A DNA stretch of 64,000 nucleotides from Micromonospora sp. RHAY321. GTDB lineage: Bacteria > Actinomycetota > Actinomycetes > Mycobacteriales > Micromonosporaceae. The notes beneath the pieces are model-generated. The model made no database searches. It saw only the letters and a program-made list of their open reading frames with translations, and had not been told where the DNA came from. Where the stretch lies: assembly GCF_023896955.1 (NCBI RefSeq), contig NZ_JAMHIW010000023.1, forward strand, positions 1 to 64,000, given 5' to 3'. The position numbers and the translations under genes are program-made. This document shows positions 26,361-33,490 of this stretch, piece after piece (the stretch's first letter is position 1; the number at the start of each line of letters is the position of its first letter).

Positions 26361-28766
26361 GTGCTCCTCGCGTACCCGTTCCGCGTCCTCGTCCCCCGCC
26401 GAGCGGCGCCGGAGGCCGCCGTGTCCACGGCGGTGGCGCTGCTTGTCATCGCTGGCGCCGCCGATCTGGTCCCGACCTCGGTGGTGATCGCGCTGGCCGG
26501 TGGCGCGGGCGCCACCCTCGCCGGGTTACGGCTCTCCCGCCTGGCAACGCGGCGATCCACCGATCCGCCGCCCACCGATCCGCCGCCCACCGAGCCATCA
26601 TCCGCCGATCCCTCGCCGCGTGCGGCGGGGGTGCTGCTCGACGCGGCGGTGGTGGCGGCCGGTCTCAGCGCCGCCGTGCTCCCGCTGGTCGACACCGGGC
26701 ACCGGGTCGCCGCGCTGGTCGGGTCGCTCGTCGTGGCGGCACTGTCCGCGGCCGGGCTGCTCCAGCTCCCGGGCCGGACGGCACCACCGGCCCGAGCCAC
26801 GGCGCGCTCGTTGGTCGAGGCGGCCGTCCCGGCGATCGGGCTGGCCCTCGCCGGCTGGCTGCTGCTGCCCCGCGACACGCTGCCGGTACCCGGCCGGCTG
26901 GTCGCCGCGCTGGTGCTGGGCGTGCTGGGCATGGCCGCGCTCAGCGCGTTCACCGGCCCGTACCGGCGTGCGCCCGGCGCAATCTGCCGGGGTGGCGTCC
27001 TGCTCACCCTGGTCGGGTTGGCGCTGCTGGCCACCCTGCCGCCCGCGCCGACCGGCCGGGCGGCCCTGCTGGCCGTGCCGCCGCTGGTGCTCGGCATGCT
27101 GCTCACCGCGCTCGGCGCGGGCGACGCGGTGGCCGGAGCCGGCGAGGAGCCGGGGCCGGTCGCCGCGGCCTGGCCCCGGGCGGTGCTCCCGGCAGCGGTG
27201 CTGCTGCTGGCGGCCGGCCTGCACCTGGGCGCCGGCCGGGCGCCGGACCGGACGAGCGTGCTGCTGGCTCTGGCGGCGGTGCCGCCACTGGCGCTGCGTG
27301 AGCTGCTGCGCGCCGGTGACGCGGCCGTCCCCGAACGGCGTGCCGCCCACCGGCGGTCCAGCGGCCGGGCGGTCCGGCACCGCCGAGCGGGCCAGCCACG
27401 CCGGCTCGGGGCGCCGACCGGCAGGACCGCCGACGCGCCGGCCAGCTCCGACGGCGTCGGCTCGAGCTGGCCGCCCGACAGCGGTGCGACCTGGTCGGGG
27501 CTCGGCGGCCGGCCCGCTCCGGTCGGTGGCGGCGTTCCCGGAGACCGGGCGGCCCTGCTGGACGCCCTCGCCGCGATCGGTGACGTGCCGGCGCCGACCG
27601 GCGCGCTGCTGCTCGTGGACCTGCACGGGGCCGACGGGGTCGGGCCGACGGGCCGCGAGGACGTGCTGGCCGAGGCGGTCCGCCGGACTCGCGCGGTCAT
27701 CGCACCCGATGACCTGGTCACCGGGTGCACGAGTGCCGGCTTCGCCGTGGTCACGGCGGCGGGCCCGGTGGTGGCGTACGCGCTGGGCACCCGGCTGCTG
27801 ACCGCGCTCGCCCCGCCGTACGACCTGGCCGGGGCTGTGCTGCGGGTGCAGTCGAGCATCGGGCTGGCCGAGGTCAGCGGCGCCGGGCCGGCCGACGTGC
27901 TCCGCCAGGCCGAGTTGGCCCGGCGGCGGGCCGTGCAACTGGGCCGGGACCGGGTCGAGTGGTACGACGCGTTCCTGGAGGAGCAGCTCGTCCGCCGGCT
28001 CGACCTGGAACGGGAACTGCCCGGAGCGGTGGCCCGCGGTGAGCTGGACCTCGTCTACCAGCCGGTGCTCGACCTGGCCGACCGGCAGCCGGTGGGCGCC
28101 GAGGCGCTGCTGCGCTGGCGCAGCCCGGTGCTCGGCACGGTGCTCCCGGCCGAGCTGCTGCCGGTCGCCGAGGACCTGGACCTGGTCGGCGAACTGGAGT
28201 GGTGGGTGCTGGACCGGTCCTGCCGCCAGTTGGCCGACTGGTCGGCGGGCAACCGGGAGTTGTGGATGGCGGTCAACGTCACCACCCGGGAGTTGACGAC
28301 CCCCGACTTCGTGCAGCGTGCCGCGGCCGTGCTGGCCGCGTACGGGGTGTCGCCGGAGCGGCTGGTGGTGGAGGTGGCCGAGCCGAGGGTCGCCGCCGAC
28401 CTGTCGACGGTGGTGGCCCGGTTGGCCGGCCTGCGGTCGCTGGGCGTCCGCACCGCCCTGGACGACTTCCGGGCCGAGCACGCCTCGCTGGCCCAGCTCC
28501 GACGGCTCCCGATCGACCTGCTCAAGGTCGGCCCGGAGCTGGTGGGCGCCCGGCCGGACGGGCAGCCGCCGCTGATCGACGTGGTGGTCAACGTCGGCGA
28601 GCGGCTGGGCGTGGAGATCGTCGCCGAGGAGTTGGAGTCAGCGGCTCAGGTCGAGGGGGCGCACCGGGCCGGCTGCCGGTACGGGCAGGGCTTCGCGCTG
28701 GCCCGGCCGGCGACGGCCGAGCGGGTCGAGGCGTACTTCGAGGAGTTTCCCTCGGCGTCCCGCTGA
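26361..28766 (+). CDS. Membrane protein with degenerate GGDEF and altered EAL domain
   Basis: An 801-residue protein with roughly ten hydrophobic segments in residues 1-320, a Pro/Arg linker, then remnants of GGDEF and an EAL domain. The cyclase signature is replaced by a Ser-Ala-Gly-Phe-Ala stretch, so cyclase activity is unlikely. The EAL domain keeps Glu581 (EALLRW), an Asn in VNVTTREL and the DDF pair. It loses the usual FGxGYSS (reads FRAEHAS) and the KIDRS element (reads KVGPE). It may be a c-di-GMP-binding effector rather than an enzyme. GTG start at 26361. Confidence 0.82.
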   Translation: MLLAYPFRVLVPRRAAPEAAVSTAVALLVIAGAADLVPTSVVIALAGGAGATLAGLRLSRLATRRSTDPPPTDPPPTEPSSADPSPRAAGVLLDAAVVAAGLSAAVLPLVDTGHRVAALVGSLVVAALSAAGLLQLPGRTAPPARATARSLVEAAVPAIGLALAGWLLLPRDTLPVPGRLVAALVLGVLGMAALSAFTGPYRRAPGAICRGGVLLTLVGLALLATLPPAPTGRAALLAVPPLVLGMLLTALGAGDAVAGAGEEPGPVAAAWPRAVLPAAVLLLAAGLHLGAGRAPDRTSVLLALAAVPPLALRELLRAGDAAVPERRAAHRRSSGRAVRHRRAGQPRRLGAPTGRTADAPASSDGVGSSWPPDSGATWSGLGGRPAPVGGGVPGDRAALLDALAAIGDVPAPTGALLLVDLHGADGVGPTGREDVLAEAVRRTRAVIAPDDLVTGCTSAGFAVVTAAGPVVAYALGTRLLTALAPPYDLAGAVLRVQSSIGLAEVSGAGPADVLRQAELARRRAVQLGRDRVEWYDAFLEEQLVRRLDLERELPGAVARGELDLVYQPVLDLADRQPVGAEALLRWRSPVLGTVLPAELLPVAEDLDLVGELEWWVLDRSCRQLADWSAGNRELWMAVNVTTRELTTPDFVQRAAAVLAAYGVSPERLVVEVAEPRVAADLSTVVARLAGLRSLGVRTALDDFRAEHASLAQLRRLPIDLLKVGPELVGARPDGQPPLIDVVVNVGERLGVEIVAEELESAAQVEGAHRAGCRYGQGFALARPATAERVEAYFEEFPSASR
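26559..26593 (+). repeat. 15-base tandem repeat inside the EAL gene
   Basis: A CACCGATCCGCCGCC unit occurs twice in tandem with a partial third copy. It encodes Thr-Asp-Pro-Pro-Pro repeats in a loop between membrane segments. The unit is three codons' multiple, so copy-number change would stay in frame. Confidence 0.6.
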
Positions 28767-28777
28767 CCCGCCCTCGG

Positions 28778-28793
28778 GGTGAACCGGTTCACC
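28778..28793. promoter_or_regulatory. Perfect 16-base palindrome at the 3' end of the LacI gene
   Basis: GGTGAACCGGTTCACC is perfectly palindromic and overlaps the lacI-type gene's stop codon, between two convergent genes. It has no loop, so it is not a normal terminator. It resembles a LacI-family operator. CCGGTTCA half-copies occur at about 29956-29963 and 30138-30145 in the promoter region of the sugar operon. Confidence 0.4.
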
Positions 28794-29808
28794 TGTTTCG
28801 GGGCGGCGCGGTGCTGCCGCGCGGGGTGAGGTGCGGCGTCTCGTCCTGCACGCGGGTCGCGGGCTGCCCGGCGATGACGGCGAGCAGTTGCCGGGCGGCG
28901 CGTGCGCCGTACGCCGGGATGTCACGGCCCAGCGCGGTCAGCGGTGGGTGCACCAGCCGGCAGAGCGGCGAGTCGTCCCAGGCCACGATGGACAGGTCCC
29001 CCGGCACGGTGAGCCCCATCTCCTGGGCGACGGAGAGCCCGGCGATGGCCATCACGTCGTTGTCGTAGATGACCGCGGTGGGCCGCTGCGCGGAGCTGAG
29101 CAGTCGCCGGGTGGCTCGGCCGCCCTCCTCGCCGGTGTAGTCCGACCAGACCGTGACCGCGTCGACCAGGCCGAGCCGCTGGCACACCGCCGCGAAGGCC
29201 TCGGTGCGGATCTCGGTGTGCCGCAGGTCGGGCAGGCCACCGACCCGGGCGATCCGCCGGTGCCCGAGCGCGACGAGGTACTCCACCGCCTCGGTGAGCG
29301 CGGCCGCGTCGTCGGACCAGAGGCTGGCCAGGTCGCCGGTGCCACCCGGCCCGCCGATCACCACCGCCGGCAGTTGAAGCTGTTCCAGCGCGGGGATGCG
29401 GCGATCGTCGGTGCGGAGGTCGCAGACGAGCACCCCGTCGACCCGGCGCTCGCCCCACCAGCGTCGGTAGACCGCGATCTCGGCGTCGTGGTCGGCCACC
29501 ACCTGGAGGGTGAGCGCGTACGAGCGGGCGGAGAGTTCGGCCTCGACGCCGCTGATCAGCTCCATGAAGAACGGCTCGATGCCCAGTATCCGGGCGGGCC
29601 GGCAGAGGGCCAGGCCGACCGCCTCGGCGGTGGCGGCGGAGAGGGCGCGGGCGGCGCTGCTCGGGCTGAACCCGATCTCCTGGGCGATGGCCAGGATGCG
29701 CTGGCGGGTGGCCTCGGAGACGCCGGGTTGCCCGTTCAGCGCGTACGACACGGCGCCCTTGGACACCCCGGCGCGTCGGGCGACGTCGGCGATGGTCGGC
29801 CGCTTCAC
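28789..29808 (-). CDS. LacI-family transcriptional repressor
   Basis: A 339-residue regulator. Residues 4-50 form the LacI helix-turn-helix (TIADVARRAGVSKGAVSYALNG), and the rest is a periplasmic-binding-like sugar sensor domain. The GTG at 29808 is chosen because it directly precedes the DNA-binding domain and has a GGAGGAG site seven bases upstream. It is divergent from a sugar ABC importer/GH2 operon, whose promoter is flanked by CebR-type boxes. It probably represses that operon and responds to an oligosaccharide. Confidence 0.9.
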   Translation of the reverse strand: MKRPTIADVARRAGVSKGAVSYALNGQPGVSEATRQRILAIAQEIGFSPSSAARALSAATAEAVGLALCRPARILGIEPFFMELISGVEAELSARSYALTLQVVADHDAEIAVYRRWWGERRVDGVLVCDLRTDDRRIPALEQLQLPAVVIGGPGGTGDLASLWSDDAAALTEAVEYLVALGHRRIARVGGLPDLRHTEIRTEAFAAVCQRLGLVDAVTVWSDYTGEEGGRATRRLLSSAQRPTAVIYDNDVMAIAGLSVAQEMGLTVPGDLSIVAWDDSPLCRLVHPPLTALGRDIPAYGARAARQLLAVIAGQPATRVQDETPHLTPRGSTAPPRNR

Positions 29809-30018
29809 CGGCGTGCTCCTCCACTCTCCGCCCACGGGGGTCGGGTCGCTTCCCTGCCGCGGTCACGCGTGGTGCTTCGGCGGCCTCAACCTAGCGCAAC
29901 CGACGCCGACGGCCACCGGCCGACCGTCCAGGGTCGACCTCGACCGGCGTACTTGCCCGGTTCAGCGTACCGGTGCGGGGTCGGTACCTGAGCGCCGCCA
30001 GGTGCGCGGAGCAGCGAG

Positions 30019-30052
30019 AGAAAGCGCTCCACCACGCCTGTTTGCGCTCCCA
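30019..30052. promoter_or_regulatory. Two CebR-like operator boxes upstream of the promoter
   Basis: Compared with the CebR box TGGGAGCGCTCCCA, site 30019-30032 (AGAAAGCGCTCCAC) matches 9 of 14. Site 30039-30052 (TGTTTGCGCTCCCA) matches 11 of 14, with a perfect right half. They lie 45-80 bases before the -35 element. Confidence 0.5.
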
Positions 30053-30096
30053 CGGGCACCACCTTGGCGGTGGTCGTGCGCCTTCTTAACAGGCCG

Positions 30097-30125
30097 TTGA
30101 CACTCCCGGAACCGGGCCGTACGGT
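30097..30125 (+). promoter_or_regulatory. Consensus-like promoter of the sugar-importer operon
   Basis: TTGACA (30097-30102), a 17-base spacer and TACGGT (30120-30125) form the clearest housekeeping promoter in the window. Transcription should begin near 30132, giving a leader of about 63 bases. Confidence 0.75.
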
Positions 30126-30163
30126 GACGGCACTTATCCGGTTCAGTCAACGTCTCTCGATGT

Positions 30164-30177
30164 CGGGAGCGTTCCCA
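30164..30177. promoter_or_regulatory. CebR-like operator box downstream of the transcription start
   Basis: CGGGAGCGTTCCCA matches the published-type CebR box TGGGAGCGCTCCCA at 12 of 14 positions and is nearly palindromic. Position between the inferred start site and the start codon fits a roadblock repressor site for the adjacent LacI protein. Confidence 0.6.
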
Positions 30178-30194
30178 CTTGCTCGGAGGATGCC

Positions 30195-31475
30195 ATGAAA
30201 CGCTCCTGGACCCGGTGGGCCCGCGCGGTCACCGTGGGCACGGTCGGTCTCGCCCTGGTCGCCGCGTGCAGCGGCAAGAGCGGGCAGGATTCCGGTGCGG
30301 CGGACGGACAGGTCACCCTGAAAATCAACTTCTGGGGCGACTTCGGCCTGCAGGACCTCAAGACGACGTACGAGGCGGCCAACCCCAACGTCAAGATCCA
30401 GCTGAACTCCGGGGAGTACAACGCCCAGCACGAGGACCTGCAGAAGAAGCTGGTCGCCGGCTCCGGCGCGCCGGACATCGCCGCCATCGACGAGGGCTTC
30501 ATGGTGCAGTTCCGCAGTCAGTCGGACAAGTTCGTCAACCTGCTCGACAAGGGCGCCGGGGGCTACGAGAGCAAGTACCTGCCGTGGAAGTGGAAGCAGT
30601 CGCTGTCGGCCGATGGCAAGACCCAGATCGGCCTCGGCACCGATGTCGGCGGCCTGGCCATGTGCTACCGCACCGACCTGTTCAAGGCCGCCGGGCTGCC
30701 CACCGAGCCTGACCAGGTCTCCGCCCTCTGGCCCACCTGGGACCGGTTCATCGAGGTCGGCCAGGAGTACACCGGTAGGAGCAACAAGAAGTTCATCGAC
30801 GCAGGCAGCAACCTGTTCAACCCGATCCTCGGCCAGCAGCCGGTCGGCTTCTACGACCAGCAGGACCAGCTCCGGATGGAGCAGGGCCCGAAGATCGCCT
30901 TCGACTACACGATCAAGGCGATCGAGGCCGGCCTCTCCGCCAACCTGGCCACCTTCCAGGCCGACTGGGACAAGGGCTTCACCAGCGGCTCCTTCGCGGT
31001 ACTCGCCTGCCCGGCCTGGATGCTCGGGCACATCAAGGACACCGCTCCCGGCACCCAGGGCAAGTGGGACATCGCCGCGGTGCCCGGTGGGGGTGGCAAC
31101 TGGGGTGGCTCCTTCCTGACGATTCCCAAGCAGAGCCGGCACGCCGACGAGGCGTACAAGCTGCTGGAGTGGCTGGTCCAGCCGGAGCAGCAGATCGAGA
31201 TCTTCAAGAAGGTCGGCAACCTGCCGTCGCAGCCGGCCCTCTACAGCGACCCGGCCATCGCCGACTTCAAGAACCCGTTCTTCAGTGACGCGCCGGTCGG
31301 CCAGATCTTCCCGAAGATGGCGCAGGGGCTGACCCCGCAGTACCTGGGCAAGAAGAACGGCCCGACCCGGGTGGCCGTGGAGAACGTGCTGATCCGGGTG
31401 CAGAACAAGACGCTGAAGCCCGAGGCCGCCTGGGCCGAGGCGGTCAAGGAAGCCGAGAAGGCCAGCACCTCCTGA
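30195..31475 (+). CDS. Sugar ABC transporter substrate-binding lipoprotein
   Basis: A 426-residue extracellular solute-binding protein of the carbohydrate (family 1) type. A twin-basic-like N terminus, a hydrophobic core and lipobox VAAC at about residue 27 predict lipid anchoring. The INFWGDFG opening and the DVGGLAMCYRTDLFKAAGLP segment are typical of oligosaccharide binders. The ATG follows GGAGG at 30184-30188. It is the first gene of an operon with two permeases and a beta-mannosidase, so manno- or gluco-oligosaccharides are likely ligands. Confidence 0.92.
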   Translation: MKRSWTRWARAVTVGTVGLALVAACSGKSGQDSGAADGQVTLKINFWGDFGLQDLKTTYEAANPNVKIQLNSGEYNAQHEDLQKKLVAGSGAPDIAAIDEGFMVQFRSQSDKFVNLLDKGAGGYESKYLPWKWKQSLSADGKTQIGLGTDVGGLAMCYRTDLFKAAGLPTEPDQVSALWPTWDRFIEVGQEYTGRSNKKFIDAGSNLFNPILGQQPVGFYDQQDQLRMEQGPKIAFDYTIKAIEAGLSANLATFQADWDKGFTSGSFAVLACPAWMLGHIKDTAPGTQGKWDIAAVPGGGGNWGGSFLTIPKQSRHADEAYKLLEWLVQPEQQIEIFKKVGNLPSQPALYSDPAIADFKNPFFSDAPVGQIFPKMAQGLTPQYLGKKNGPTRVAVENVLIRVQNKTLKPEAAWAEAVKEAEKASTS

Positions 31476-31562
31476 GCCCACCGACGCGGGGGCGGGCCGA
31501 ACAGCGGGCCGCCCCCGCGCCGCCCGCGCGTACCCCCGTCTCTTCGGCCCTGGAGTGTCCCG

Positions 31563-32582
31563 ATGTCCACCACCCGCGCCGCGCCCGCGTCGTCGGGCCG
31601 CCGTGCCGCCGCCGGGCGGCACGGCCCCGGCACCGACCCGGACGACCGCCGGCTCAGCTGGCGCGACCGGCTGTACCGGTTCGACATGCGCTACATGCCG
31701 TACGTGCTGATCGCGCCGTTCTTCCTGATCTTCCTGGTCTTCGGCCTGTTCCCGCTGGTCTTCAACGGCGTCGTCGCCCTGCGGAACTACCGGCTGGACG
31801 ATCCGACGCTGACCGGCTGGGCCGGCCTGGCCAACTTCCGCCAGCTCTTCGGCGACGAGGACTTCTGGAACGCGCTCTACAACACCTTCGGCATCTTCCT
31901 GCTCTCCTCGGTGCCGCAGCTGCTGCTCGCGCTGATCGTGGCGTCGCTGCTCAACCGCCGGTTGCGGGCGCAGACCTGGTGGCGGGTGGGCGTCCTGCTG
32001 CCGTACGTCACCCCGATCGTCGCCTCGACCATGGTGTTCAGCGTCTTCTTCTCCCGCGACTTCGGGATGGCCAACTGGGTGCTCGGCCTGTTCGGCATCG
32101 GCGACGGCGAGCCGATCAACTGGCGGGCCGACAAGCTGCACGCCTGGATCGCGATCGCCACGATGGTCAACTGGAAGTGGATCGGCTACAACGCCCTGCT
32201 CTACCTCGCGGCCATGCAGTCGATCCCGCGCGACGTCTACGAGGCCGCCGCGGTCGACGGGGCCGGCCCGTGGCGTCAGCTCTGGCGGATCACCGTGCCG
32301 ATGATCCAGCCGGTGATCGTGTTCACCGTCATCCTCTCCACCATCGGCGGGTTCCAGCTCTTCATCGAGCCGATGCTCTTCGACCTCAACGCCCAGGCCG
32401 CCACCGGGGGACCCGACGGCGAGTGGCAGACCATCGCCCAACTGATCTACAAGGTCGGCTGGAAGGACCTCAACCTCGGCTACGCGGCCGCGATGAGCTG
32501 GGCACTCTTCCTCATCATCCTGGTCGTGGCCGGGATCAACACGCTGCTGACCAACCGACTCTCCGGAGGGCGATCCAGGTGA
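31563..32582 (+). CDS. Sugar ABC transporter permease, MalF type
   Basis: A 339-residue inner-membrane permease with six predicted helices after a charged N-terminal region of about 45 residues. The EAA loop that contacts the ATPase is clear (YEAAAVDGAGPWRQLWRITVP). It lies 87 bases after the binding protein and its stop overlaps the next permease start as GTGA. No ATPase gene is in the operon, so a shared MsiK-like ATPase is probably used, as in other actinobacterial sugar importers. Confidence 0.92.
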   Translation: MSTTRAAPASSGRRAAAGRHGPGTDPDDRRLSWRDRLYRFDMRYMPYVLIAPFFLIFLVFGLFPLVFNGVVALRNYRLDDPTLTGWAGLANFRQLFGDEDFWNALYNTFGIFLLSSVPQLLLALIVASLLNRRLRAQTWWRVGVLLPYVTPIVASTMVFSVFFSRDFGMANWVLGLFGIGDGEPINWRADKLHAWIAIATMVNWKWIGYNALLYLAAMQSIPRDVYEAAAVDGAGPWRQLWRITVPMIQPVIVFTVILSTIGGFQLFIEPMLFDLNAQAATGGPDGEWQTIAQLIYKVGWKDLNLGYAAAMSWALFLIILVVAGINTLLTNRLSGGRSR

Positions 32583-33490
32583 GCGCCGTCGACACCGCAC
32601 CGCCCCGGCCGGCGGCAACCAGGACCCGCCGCCGTCGGGCCGCCCTGATGGGCCGCGCCCCGCAGGACACCCCGGCCGGCATCGGGACGTACCTGCTGCT
32701 GGCCACCACCATGCTGTTCGCGGCGTTCCCGCTGTACTGGATGTTCGTCATCGCTACCAGCAACGACGAGGCACTGGCCCAGATCCCGCCGGCCGTCACC
32801 CCCGGCAACCGCTTCCTGGTCAACCTGGACGAGGTCTTCTCCCTCCAGGACGTCTACTTCGCCGCCTCGCTGATCAACAGCGTCATCGTGTCGACCGTGG
32901 TGACCGTCTCGATGCTGTTCTTCTGCTCGCTGGCCGGGTTCGCCTTCGCCAAGCTGCGCTTCGCCGGCAGCCGGTGGCTGATGCTGTTCGTGGTGCTCAC
33001 CCTCACCGTGCCCAACCAGCTCGGCGTCGTCGCGCTGTACATCGTGATGGGCAAGCTGGGCTGGAACGGCACCCTGCTGGCGGTCATCGTGCCCGGCCTG
33101 GTCACCGCGTTCGGCGTCTTCTACATGCGGCAGTTCATCCTCAACACCGTCCCCGACGAGCTGATCGAGTCCGCCCGGATGGACGGCGCGACCACCATGC
33201 GGGTCTACCGGTCCATCGTCCTGCCGGCGATCCGGCCGGCCCTCGCGGTGCTCGGCCTGCTCACGTTCGTGGCGACCTGGAACGACTTCCAGTGGCCGCT
33301 GATCACGCTGGGCGGCACCGACTACCCGACCTCGATGGTGGCCATCTCCGACCTGGCCAGCGGCAACTACGTCATCTACCGTCGGGTGCTCGCCGGCGCG
33401 TTCGTGGCTACCATCCCCCTGCTGATCATGCTGTTCATCGGTGGACGCCAGATCGTCCGCGGAATCATGGAAGGTGCGGTGAAGTCTTGA
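32579..33490 (+). CDS. Sugar ABC transporter permease, MalG type
   Basis: A 303-residue partner permease from the GTG at 32579, which overlaps the previous stop by four bases. It has six helices and the EAA loop IESARMDGATTMRVYRSIVLP. The frame extends further upstream only inside the previous gene, so that extension is rejected. Its own stop overlaps the TTG start of the glycosidase, indicating tight translational coupling along the operon. Confidence 0.92.
   Translation: MSAVDTAPPRPAATRTRRRRAALMGRAPQDTPAGIGTYLLLATTMLFAAFPLYWMFVIATSNDEALAQIPPAVTPGNRFLVNLDEVFSLQDVYFAASLINSVIVSTVVTVSMLFFCSLAGFAFAKLRFAGSRWLMLFVVLTLTVPNQLGVVALYIVMGKLGWNGTLLAVIVPGLVTAFGVFYMRQFILNTVPDELIESARMDGATTMRVYRSIVLPAIRPALAVLGLLTFVATWNDFQWPLITLGGTDYPTSMVAISDLASGNYVIYRRVLAGAFVATIPLLIMLFIGGRQIVRGIMEGAVKS

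Larger units (their letters stand above)
29809..30194. other. 386-base divergent regulatory region
   Basis: Non-coding region between the LacI gene and the sugar-importer operon. It holds one strong plus-strand promoter, three CebR-like boxes and two CCGGTTCA half-sites. The remainder shows no gene. Confidence 0.7.

Noticed and set aside
28778..28793. Palindrome as an intrinsic terminator for the convergent genes
   Set aside because: The two arms are contiguous with no loop and no T-run, so a stable RNA hairpin is unlikely; an operator reading is preferred.
30147..32618. 823-codon minus-strand frame over the sugar importer
   Set aside because: Antisense to a clear substrate-binding protein and permease; composition typical of shadow frames.
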